A DNA stretch of 9,522 nt from GCA-003244245 sp039924425 (lineage in GTDB: Bacteria; Actinomycetota; Actinomycetes; Mycobacteriales; Pseudonocardiaceae), in NCBI GenBank assembly GCA_039924425.1, contig JBDTAX010000125.1, forward strand, positions 1 to 9,522, given 5' to 3'. This document shows, piece by piece, positions 1 to 5,595 of this stretch (the first letter of the stretch is position 1; the number at the start of each line of letters is the position of its first letter). The notes under the pieces were generated by a model. It did not search any database and was not told where the DNA came from. It saw nothing but the letters and a program-made list of their open reading frames with translations. Made by a program: the position numbers and the translations under genes.

Positions 1-1205
1 GTTTTCTGTTCTTCCGGGCCGTAGATCAGGACAAACCGGGCGTGCTGGTCGTTGGCCCACTGCAACTGCCTGGCGAGCTTGCCCGAGGACCCGAGGTAGA
101 CGCCGACGCGCAGGCCCAGAGCCCGGAGCTCGCCGGCCAGCCGCATGATGTCCGCGTGTGCCCCGAGGACCGTGAGTGCGACGTCCAGACCGTGGTGGTT
201 GGCGGGCGCTACGACGGCTTGCGTGGCCAGGATGCGCTCGACGCCGAGGGAGCCACCGCAGGCGGGCACATCCGGGCCGCCCAGCTTGGCGACCAGGCCG
301 TCGTAGCGTCCGCCGGAGGCGATCGAGCCGGGGTAGCCGGCGGCGGTGACCTCGAAGATCGGGCCGGTGTAGTAGTCCAGCCCGCGGACCATCCGGGGGG
401 TGAACACCACGCGCCCGGCCGGCAGGCCGGCGGTGAGCTCCAGCAGCCGGTCCACCTCGGCGAGCCCGCGCCGGCCGCGCTCGGTGGCGTCGAGCTGCTT
501 GCGCACCCGGTCGGTGTCCGGGGCGGTCACGTCGGCGACCAGGCTCTCGGCCGCGCTCGCGGTCAGGCCCCGGTTCACCAGTTCGGCGGTCACCGCCGCC
601 GGGGTCGTCTTGTCCAGCTTGTCGAGGCTGCCGAGCACCTTCTCACCCAGCTCGGGGACGATGCTGTAGGCCTCCAACAGTCCGTGCAGCGCCTGGCGGC
701 TGTTGAGCAGGAATTGGAACTCCGTGATGCCCAGGGCCGCCACGCCGTCGTGGATGGCCCAGATGATCTCCGCGTCGGCCAGCGGGGACGCCGAGCCCAC
801 GGTGTCGATGTCGCACTGGGCGAACTCGCGGAAGCGGCCCTTGGCCGGGCGATCGGCTCGCCAGACCGGGCCCATGGTGTACCGCTTGTAGGGTGAGGGC
901 AGCTTGCTGCCGTAGGTGCCGACGACGCGGGCCAGGGGCACGGTGTGGTCGTAGCGCAAAGCCAGGTCGGCTTCGCCGGTGGCCTCGTGGACTCCCCGCT
1001 TGAGGATCTTAAAAATCAGCGCCGAGGCCTCGTCACCGAGCTTGCCGGCGAAGACCTCCAAGCGCTCGAACGCCGGGGTCTCCAGGGGGTCGAAGCCGTA
1101 ACGCTCGAACACCGCGCCGATGGTGTCGAACGCCGCCTTGCGGCGGCGCACCTCCTCAGCCAGGAAATCCCTGGTGCCTGAGGGGGGCTCGGCGGCCTGC
1201 GCCAT
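1..1205 (-). CDS. hisS: Histidine--tRNA ligase (HisRS), C-terminus cut by window edge
   Basis: Class II aminoacyl-tRNA synthetase that charges tRNA-His in the cytoplasm. The frame is open from the ATG at 1205 to the window edge, giving 401 complete codons. A GGGAGGG Shine-Dalgarno (1213-1219) lies 7 nt before the ATG and fixes the start. Visible motifs: the histidyl-adenylate region LRYDHTVPLAR (residues 83-93), motif 2 with R116 and RFREFAQCDID (124-134), the HisRS-specific RGLDYYTG (274-281), and a motif 3 region with GGRYDGLV followed by GVER. Residues 83-93 and 124-134 match the eukaryotic/archaeal pattern (LRYDLTVPFAR, REFYQCDFD), not the usual bacterial LRPEGTA and RYRQ patterns of actinobacterial HisRS. 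It may therefore be a second HisRS or a replacement of the standard one. Most of the C-terminal anticodon-binding domain is present; an estimated 20 or more residues are off the edge. Family call is near certain; housekeeping versus secondary role is open. Confidence 0.95.
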   Translation of the reverse strand, partial: MAQAAEPPSGTRDFLAEEVRRRKAAFDTIGAVFERYGFDPLETPAFERLEVFAGKLGDEASALIFKILKRGVHEATGEADLALRYDHTVPLARVVGTYGSKLPSPYKRYTMGPVWRADRPAKGRFREFAQCDIDTVGSASPLADAEIIWAIHDGVAALGITEFQFLLNSRQALHGLLEAYSIVPELGEKVLGSLDKLDKTTPAAVTAELVNRGLTASAAESLVADVTAPDTDRVRKQLDATERGRRGLAEVDRLLELTAGLPAGRVVFTPRMVRGLDYYTGPIFEVTAAGYPGSIASGGRYDGLVAKLGGPDVPACGGSLGVERILATQAVVAPANHHGLDVALTVLGAHADIMRLAGELRALGLRVGVYLGSSGKLARQLQWANDQHARFVLIYGPEEQK

Positions 1206-1289
1206 GAACCTGCCCTCCCGTGAATAGGTGAACGCCTGTGGACGCTCATTGTGGCATCGACCGCGCTACACCTGGAGGCGGGAGTGTCG

Positions 1290-1675
1290 TCAGGCAGTCA
1301 GTGGCTTCGTGGCACTCACGAGGGCGCCCCTCTTGGTCAACCACAGTGGAATGTCCGCGTCCTGCGCCCTCTCGAGGGGAATGTAGTTGTGGCGGCAATA
1401 CGCCCGGACTTCGTCGCGGGTCTCCAGCGGGAGAAACATCCGGTCCCATCGCTCGACAACGACATCTTCGAAGACCGCTGCGACGATCTCGGCCGCCTCC
1501 TCGGCGTCGAAGGTCGAGGGCGGATACCCCTCGAACATGATCTCGGGATCGTTGTCGCGCGCCGCGCTACAGGCGAAGTACCGGCCGCCAGGTCTGAGAA
1601 CGCGTGCCGCCTCGCTGATTGCCACCACCGGATCAGCGAGGAGTCATAGTCCGGCGCAAGGTGCTCATGGACCAT
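1290..1675 (-). pseudogene. Remnant of a class I SAM-dependent methyltransferase
   Basis: The frame ending at the TGA at 1290 encodes about 117 residues that read as the C-terminal half of a class I methyltransferase: LADPVVAISEAARVLRPGG, the strand/helix after the SAM site, then FDAEEAAEIV and a basic tail. Upstream in this frame a TGA (1644-1646) follows almost at once, and the SAM-binding Rossmann core (the E/DxGxGxG region) is absent. A GTG at 1628 could open a 112-codon ORF but has no ribosome-binding site and begins mid-fold. In another frame, the ATG at 1675 opens MVHEHLAPDYDSSLIRW, which resembles the N-terminus of such enzymes. The simplest reading is one gene with an out-of-frame internal deletion joining its start to its C-terminal third. 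Being only a fragment, it should not be catalytic. It lies upstream of hisS on the same strand. Confidence 0.65.
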
Positions 1676-1734
1676 AGTCTGGCACGGCGCGAGATCTCCT
1701 TACCTGTCCTACCAAGGCCGTTGGGGACGCGCGG

Positions 1735-1746
1735 TATCTTTTGGCA
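1735..1746 (+). promoter_or_regulatory. Putative -10 element of a leaderless promoter for the VOC gene
   Basis: TATCTT (1735-1740) ends 6 nt before the ATG at 1747, the spacing expected if transcription starts at or next to the start codon. No Shine-Dalgarno precedes the ATG. No convincing -35 is visible at the usual distance. Leaderless genes are common in actinobacteria, so this is plausible but unproven. Confidence 0.45.
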
Positions 1747-2181
1747 ATGGAGCAGCGGGTCAGCCTGGTCACGCTCGGCGTAGCCGACGTGAAGCGTGCC
1801 CGGGCGTTTTATGAGCAGCTCGGCTGGCAAGGCCAGGAGGTCGAAGAGACCGTGTTCTTCCAGGCCGGCGGCATCGTGCTGGTTCTGTGGGGTCGCGACA
1901 AGCTCGCGCTCGACTGCGGCATCGCCGACCAGCAGACGGCTGGCTTCAGTGGCGTCTGCCTCGCTCACAACGTTCGGTCCGAGGCGGAGGTCAACGAGGT
2001 TATCGCGGTGGCGGAGCGCGCGGGGGCCACCGTCACCCGGCCTGCGGCCACGACGTTCTATGGCGGTTACGCGGGGGTCTTCAGTGACCTCGACGGCCAC
2101 GCCTGGGAGATCGCCCACAACCCGGGCTTCCTATTCGCGGAGGATGGCTCGATCACCATCCCCGACTTCAGCAACCCTTAG
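1747..2181 (+). CDS. VOC (glyoxalase/dioxygenase-fold) family protein
   Basis: A 144-residue protein, the usual size of a single-domain vicinal-oxygen-chelate protein with two beta-alpha-beta-beta-beta modules. The N-terminal module reads VSLVTLGVADVKRARAFYEQ; the second ends in the typical GVFSDLDGHAWEIAHNP, whose Glu (WEIA) is the common C-terminal metal ligand. The N-terminal ligand position, in the SLVTLGV strand, lacks the His/Gln expected of glyoxalase I, so metal-dependent lyase activity is doubtful. Family members include glyoxalases, dioxygenases, and antibiotic-binding or antibiotic-modifying proteins; the substrate cannot be told. I chose the ATG at 1747 over the TTG two codons upstream because a -10-like TATCTT sits 6 nt before it (leaderless). 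Its last 14 bases overlap the 3' end of convergent thrS. Its divergent neighbour is the methyltransferase remnant. Function specific to this protein is unknown. Confidence 0.85.
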   Translation: MEQRVSLVTLGVADVKRARAFYEQLGWQGQEVEETVFFQAGGIVLVLWGRDKLALDCGIADQQTAGFSGVCLAHNVRSEAEVNEVIAVAERAGATVTRPAATTFYGGYAGVFSDLDGHAWEIAHNPGFLFAEDGSITIPDFSNP

Positions 2182-4180
2182 CCCCTTCTGGGGTCGCGCT
2201 GAGGTGTCCGGCGCCTTCCAGGGTCTTGCTGCGCACGAGTTCCTTGGCGTGCTCTACGAACTCCGCCAGCGGCATGGGGGTTTCCTGGCCGGAGCGGTAG
2301 CGGACCGTGACGGCGCGCTGCTCGGCCTCGCGCCGGCCGAGCACGACGATCAGCGGGATCTTCCGGGTGATGGCCGCGCGCACCTTCGCCGGCAGCCGCC
2401 CGTCGCTGGTGTCGACGTCGGCGCGCAGGTCGGCGTCCCGGAGCGTGTCGCGGACCTCGGTCGCGTAATCCAGCAGGTCGTCGACGATCGGGATGATCCG
2501 CACCTGCTCCGGGGCGAGCCAGATCGGGAACGCGCCGGCGAAGTGCTCGGTGAGGTAGGCGACGAACCGCTCGTGCGAGCCCAGTGGCGCGCGGTGGATC
2601 ACGACGACGGGTTTCTCGGTGCCATCCGAGTCGTGGTAAGTCAGCCCGAACCGGTCCGGGGTGTAGAGGTCGACCTGGTTGGTGGAGGCGGTGAATTCTT
2701 TACCGGTCACCGCCCGGATCACGAAGTCGACTTTGGGCCCGTAGTGCGCGGCGCCGCCGATGTCCTCGACGTAAGGGATCTGGGACTCGTCCATGGCCTC
2801 GCGGGTGATTCGCTCGGCGGTGGTCCACATCTGGTCGTCGTCGTGGTACTTGTCCTTGTTGGCCGGGTCCCGCAGGGCCAGCACCATGAAGAAATCGGTG
2901 ATGCCCAGCGCGCGGTAGTAGTCGTCGTGCATCCGCATGACTTCCAGGAACTGGTCCTTGGCCTGGTCATAGGTGCAGTAGATGTGCGCGTCGTTCTGGG
3001 TGAACCCGCGGACTCGCATCATCCCGTGCAGCTGCCCGCTGCGCTCGAATCGGTAGACGGTCCCGTATTCGGCGATTTTGTAGGGCAACTCGCGATAACT
3101 GTGCGGCCGTGACTTGTAGACCATGTGGTGATGCGGGCAGTTCATCGGCCGCAGGTAGTACTTCTCGCCCTCGATGTCGATGGGGGAGTACATGTCCTCG
3201 TCGTAATAGGGCAGGTGCCCCGACAAATAGAACAGCGCCTCCTGGGCGATGTGCGGGGTCACCACTCGCTGGTAGCCGAGCGCGCGCTCGGTGCGCCGGG
3301 CCCAGCCTTCCAGCTCGTCGCGGATGATCGTGCCGTTGGGCAGCCACAGCGGCAGGCCCCGGCCGACCTCCTTGCTGAAGGTGAACAGGTCCAGGTCTTC
3401 GCCGATGCGGCGGTGGTCGCGCTTGGCGGCCTCGGCCAGCAGCCGCAGGTGCTCCTTGAGCGCGTCGCGGGTCGGCCAGGCGGTGCCGTAGATCCGCTGT
3501 AGCTGTTGGTTCTTTTCGCTGCCCCGCCAGTACGCGGCGGCGCTGCGGGTGAGCGTGAAGGCGGGGATCAGCCGGGTCGAGGGCAGGTGCGGGCCCCGGC
3601 ACAGGTCCGACCAGCACCGCTGGCCGGTCTTGGGATCGACGTTGTCGTAGATCGTCAACTCCACGCCGCCGAGCTCCATGACGTCGGTGGTGTCCACCTC
3701 GCCCTTGATGTCGATGAGCTCCAGCTTGTACGGCTCCGCGGCCAGCTCGGCTTTGGCGGCGTCCAGGGTCGGGAACACCCGGCGGTGGAACCGCTGCCCC
3801 GCCGAGACGATCTCCCGCATCCGGGCCTCGATGCGTTCGAGATCCTCGGGCTGAAAAGGGTGCGCGACGTCGAAGTCGTAGTAGAAACCGTTCTCGATCG
3901 GCGGCCCGATGCCGAGCTTGGCCTCCGGATACAGCTCTTGCACGGCCTGGGCGAGCACGTGGGCGGTGGAGTGGCGCAGCACGGTGAGGCCATCCGGGCT
4001 GGACATTGCGACCGGCTGGACCTCGACGTCGACCTCGGGTACCCAGTCGAGGTCTCGCAGCGCGCCGTCCGGGCCCCGGACGACGACGATCGCGTTCGGG
4101 CCGGCCATGGGCAGCTTCGCCGCGGCCATAGCCTCGGCGCACGCCGTCCCGGCTGGGACTACGACGACGCGCTGCGCCAC
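2168..4180 (-). CDS. thrS: Threonine--tRNA ligase (ThrRS), atypical catalytic half
   Basis: Class II synthetase that charges tRNA-Thr and edits mischarged Ser-tRNA-Thr. The GTG start at 4180 gives 670 residues; an N-terminal extension of 8 residues from an ACG at 4204 is possible because a perfect AAGGAG sits 6 nt before it. Domains: TGS (about 1-58); editing domain with HSTAH (H70, H74) and CRGPH (C194, H198) intact; catalytic domain (about 260-550); anticodon-binding domain (about 555-650). Zinc ligands are present: C348 in MNCPHHH, H399 in NDAHIYC, H529 in VVVIHRAPLG. The TGS and editing half resembles actinobacterial ThrRS, but the catalytic half (GLPLWLPNGT, ANKDKYHDDDQMW, FTASTNQVDLYTPDRFGL) resembles a lineage seen in other phyla and lacks the short insertion before the YYL strand found in the mycobacterial enzyme. 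It is not followed here by the HIT-pgsA genes that often follow the housekeeping copy, which suggests a secondary thrS. Enzyme identity is near certain; special role is inference. Confidence 0.96.
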   Translation of the reverse strand: MAQRVVVVPAGTACAEAMAAAKLPMAGPNAIVVVRGPDGALRDLDWVPEVDVEVQPVAMSSPDGLTVLRHSTAHVLAQAVQELYPEAKLGIGPPIENGFYYDFDVAHPFQPEDLERIEARMREIVSAGQRFHRRVFPTLDAAKAELAAEPYKLELIDIKGEVDTTDVMELGGVELTIYDNVDPKTGQRCWSDLCRGPHLPSTRLIPAFTLTRSAAAYWRGSEKNQQLQRIYGTAWPTRDALKEHLRLLAEAAKRDHRRIGEDLDLFTFSKEVGRGLPLWLPNGTIIRDELEGWARRTERALGYQRVVTPHIAQEALFYLSGHLPYYDEDMYSPIDIEGEKYYLRPMNCPHHHMVYKSRPHSYRELPYKIAEYGTVYRFERSGQLHGMMRVRGFTQNDAHIYCTYDQAKDQFLEVMRMHDDYYRALGITDFFMVLALRDPANKDKYHDDDQMWTTAERITREAMDESQIPYVEDIGGAAHYGPKVDFVIRAVTGKEFTASTNQVDLYTPDRFGLTYHDSDGTEKPVVVIHRAPLGSHERFVAYLTEHFAGAFPIWLAPEQVRIIPIVDDLLDYATEVRDTLRDADLRADVDTSDGRLPAKVRAAITRKIPLIVVLGRREAEQRAVTVRYRSGQETPMPLAEFVEHAKELVRSKTLEGAGHLSATPEGAKGC

Positions 4181-4201
4181 AGCGGCGGGACGAGAGGTGG
4201 A

Positions 4202-4248
4202 CGTGGGAGTCTCCTTAGCTCAGTGCCGGTCGTGCCGATGCGATCTTA
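4202..4248 (-). promoter_or_regulatory. thrS leader: -10-like TAAGAT and strong Shine-Dalgarno
   Basis: On the minus strand TAAGAT (4243-4248) is a good -10 match just downstream of the Rv3235-family stop. A perfect AAGGAG (4211-4216) follows, with an in-frame TGA at 4220-4222. The only codon well placed after AAGGAG (6 nt) is ACG at 4202-4204; the first GTG (4178-4180) is 30 nt away. No good -35 is visible, and the roughly 80-nt leader is too short and unstructured for a T-box. Confidence 0.45.
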
Positions 4249-4260
4249 GCGGCACAGTCA

Positions 4261-4776
4261 TCATCGACCTGCTCGGATGTCCCCGGTGGTGAGGCGCAGT
4301 TGCAGCGCGGTGCACCGCCACTGGCCGTCGTGCTTGTCGAAGCGGGCGGCCAGCGCTCGGACCCCGGTGTTCAGCGTCACCAGCGCGACCGCCTCCAGCG
4401 CGTCACCCACGTGCTGCTGGGCGAGCACTTTGTGCACTCGCGGCTCCAGGTGTCCCGCCGCCGCCTTCAGCAACACCAGGTAGGACAGCAGCTCAGGGCG
4501 CAGCACCGCAGCCAGTTGCCGGGCCGGTCGCCGGCCGTTGAGGATCTCCACCGCGGCTCGCAGCACCCGCTCGGCGAGCACGGCGGCCGCGGGGTCGGGT
4601 GTCACTGGCACTGTGAGTGACGGTTCGGGTGATGGCTCGGGTGTGGCCGGCAGGATGTCCACCAGCCGGCGTAGCACCGGCCGGCGAGCTGCCTGGCTTG
4701 CCATCGGGGTCATTGTTTGGGTCGCCGCCTGGGACGGCGGCTGCTCGGGGCATGGTTCGGCGATGCTCGCGGTCAC
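4261..4776 (-). CDS. Rv3235-family (DUF6459-like) protein
   Basis: A 171-residue actinobacterial protein of unknown function. The N-terminal third (about 1-60) is Pro/Ala/Thr-rich and probably disordered. The C-terminal domain has the family pattern: LRAAVEILNGRRPARQLAAVL, PELLSYLV, then VRALAARFDKHDGQWRCTALQL near the end. The GTG at 4776 is chosen over an upstream TTG (4824) because GAGGAGG lies just before it with standard spacing. In M. tuberculosis Rv3235 lies near aroA (Rv3227), rsgA (Rv3228) and secA1 (Rv3240c), so its presence here fits conserved neighbourhood content. No signal peptide or membrane segment is visible. Its 3' end is followed by thrS on the same strand, with an 80-nt gap holding a promoter-like sequence, so co-transcription is possible but not required. 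Confidence 0.8.
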   Translation of the reverse strand: MTASIAEPCPEQPPSQAATQTMTPMASQAARRPVLRRLVDILPATPEPSPEPSLTVPVTPDPAAAVLAERVLRAAVEILNGRRPARQLAAVLRPELLSYLVLLKAAAGHLEPRVHKVLAQQHVGDALEAVALVTLNTGVRALAARFDKHDGQWRCTALQLRLTTGDIRAGR

Positions 4777-4853
4777 GAGCCCTCCTCGTCTCAGGGCCAC
4801 GCGCCGGCGCGCGCGACCAATCAACGGCGGGGCCGAAGACGCCGTGGGGACAC

Positions 4854-4879
4854 CGGATCGGAGGAGGGGTCACGATCCG
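4854..4879. repeat. Inverted repeat, 7-bp arms with 12-bp spacer
   Basis: CGGATCG (4854-4860) and CGATCCG (4873-4879) are perfect reverse complements, roughly 80-100 nt upstream of the Rv3235-family start. It could be a regulator site or chance; short arms keep confidence low. Confidence 0.35.
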
Positions 4880-4928
4880 TAGTGGGCAGTATGGGGGATG
4901 CGTGGGGGTATTGGCACCGATTTTGCCG

Positions 4929-4942
4929 GATTGTGCACAATC
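4929..4942. promoter_or_regulatory. Perfect 14-bp palindrome, candidate operator
   Basis: GATTGTGCACAATC is a perfect palindrome in a comparatively AT-rich patch, about 89 nt before the DUF6912-type ATG and about 153 nt before the Rv3235-family GTG. Its position between divergent genes suits a dimeric regulator. Each half-read TTGTGCACA differs at one base from the actinobacterial DnaA-box TTGTCCACA, so a replication-protein site is another option. Confidence 0.4.
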
Positions 4943-5018
4943 GGCTTACTTGGGTATTTGGCGGCGCTTGAGCGTTCTCCAGCGGTAGCGCGTTCGGGCC
5001 GATGGCAGCGGCGTGACC

Positions 5019-5030
5019 TAGCCTGTGCCG
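5019..5030 (+). promoter_or_regulatory. Putative -10 element of a leaderless promoter for the DUF6912-type gene
   Basis: TAGCCT (5019-5024) ends 6 nt before the ATG at 5031 and no Shine-Dalgarno is present, matching the leaderless arrangement also seen before the VOC gene. The -35 region is not convincing. Confidence 0.4.
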
Positions 5031-5534
5031 ATGAGGGTCTACATCCCTGCCACGCTCGCCATGGTGCGGGTGCTCGTCGAGTCCGGAGAGCTGCTCCCCG
5101 TCTGCGGCACCGCCTTCGCGCTCACCCCGATGTTTCGTGAGTCCTACGCCGCCGGGGACACTGAGGAGTTGGAGTACGCGGCGCTGAACCAGGCGGCCCG
5201 AGCCTCGCTGCGGTTGCTGGCCGCCGAGCTGGACCACGACCCGGCGGCGATTCCCCGCCGGGTCGTGGTGTCCGCCGACGTCGAGCACGTGCGACTGCGC
5301 CCCGATCTCGACGACGGCGCCGTCACGGTCACCGGTGCGGTACCCGAGTCCGCGGTCGCCGCCGTGCACGTCGACACGGCCGAGGCTCACGACGCGGTGC
5401 GCACCGCAGTGGCCCTGGTGGACGCCGCCGACCTCGGCGAACCTGACGCCGAGTTCGCGCTCGGCGACGCGGAGGACCACGACCTGGCCTGGTACTCCCC
5501 CCCGGAGCTCCCCTTCCTGCTCGAATTGATGTAA
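5031..5534 (+). CDS. DUF6912-type conserved actinobacterial protein
   Basis: A 167-residue, Ala- and Asp-rich, acidic soluble protein beginning MRVYIPATLAMVRVLVESG, the conserved opening of a small actinobacterial family whose function is unknown. The middle has a helical stretch (YAALNQAARASLRLLAAEL), then strands RRVVVSADVEHVRL and AVTVTGAVPESAVAAVHVDT, and the end has DHDLAWYSPPELPFLLEL, the family's usual C-terminus. The ATG at 5031 is preferred to GTG at 5025 because the family starts MRVYIP and a -10-like TAGCCT places transcription start at the ATG. No signal peptide or membrane span. A 15-bp perfect hairpin lies inside the gene and a 20-bp hairpin follows the TAA immediately. pruA begins 61 bp downstream. 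Family assignment rests on recalled sequence pattern. Confidence 0.8.
   Translation: MRVYIPATLAMVRVLVESGELLPVCGTAFALTPMFRESYAAGDTEELEYAALNQAARASLRLLAAELDHDPAAIPRRVVVSADVEHVRLRPDLDDGAVTVTGAVPESAVAAVHVDTAEAHDAVRTAVALVDAADLGEPDAEFALGDAEDHDLAWYSPPELPFLLELM
5233..5269. repeat. Perfect 15-bp inverted repeat inside the DUF6912-type gene
   Basis: ACCACGACCCGGCGG (5233-5247) and CCGCCGGGTCGTGGT (5255-5269) pair perfectly around a 7-nt loop. It encodes part of DHDPAAIPRRVVV. GC richness raises the chance of coincidence, but 15 contiguous pairs is long. Confidence 0.75.
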
Positions 5535-5584
5535 GACCCGTGAGTGGCAATGCGACCTGGGACGCGCATTGCCACTCACGGGTC
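5535..5584. terminator. 20-bp perfect hairpin between the DUF6912-type gene and pruA
   Basis: The arms at 5535-5554 (GACCCGTGAGTGGCAATGCG) and 5565-5584 are exact reverse complements with a 10-nt loop. The left arm begins at the base after the TAA. No T-run follows, so an intrinsic terminator of the classical kind is uncertain. It could instead be a transcription/mRNA-stability hairpin, an attenuator just before the pruA ribosome-binding site (5586-5590), or a copy of a dispersed palindromic repeat. The structure itself is certain; its role is inferred. Confidence 0.6.
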
Positions 5585-5595
5585 CGGAGGACCCC

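Larger units (their letters stand above)
4777..5030. other. Divergent intergenic region between the Rv3235-family and DUF6912-type genes
   Basis: This 254-bp gap should hold promoters for both genes. It contains the GAGGAGG ribosome-binding site for the minus gene, an inverted repeat at 4854-4879, a perfect palindrome at 4929-4942, and a -10-like TAGCCT just before the plus-strand ATG at 5031. GC-rich alternating bases fill 4800-4816. I see no small ORF with a ribosome-binding site and no recognisable riboswitch. Confidence 0.6.

Noticed and set aside
42..896. Plus-strand open frame of 284 codons
   Set aside because: It is the antisense shadow of hisS, which has full synthetase motifs on the minus strand.
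1290..1628. Intact small methyltransferase starting at GTG 1628
   Set aside because: No ribosome-binding site, it starts in the middle of the fold and it lacks the SAM-binding core, so it is treated as part of a pseudogene.
1796..3112. Plus-strand open frame of 438 codons across the VOC gene and thrS
   Set aside because: It runs through one gene out of frame and antisense to thrS. The translation is low-complexity with no domain.
4181..4260. T-box or other riboswitch upstream of thrS
   Set aside because: The leader is only about 80 nt, has no specifier stem or antiterminator-type pairing, and contains only a short weak stem.
4822..4824. TTG start for the Rv3235-family gene
   Set aside because: GTG 4776 has a strong GAGGAGG at proper spacing and gives the usual family N-terminus.
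4929..4942. Replication origin based on DnaA-like boxes
   Set aside because: There is only one overlapping near-match pair, no cluster, no AT-rich unwinding region and no dnaA/dnaN nearby.
5569..5571. TTG start for pruA
   Set aside because: It lies inside the hairpin arm; ATG 5596 has GGAGG and matches the family N-terminus.
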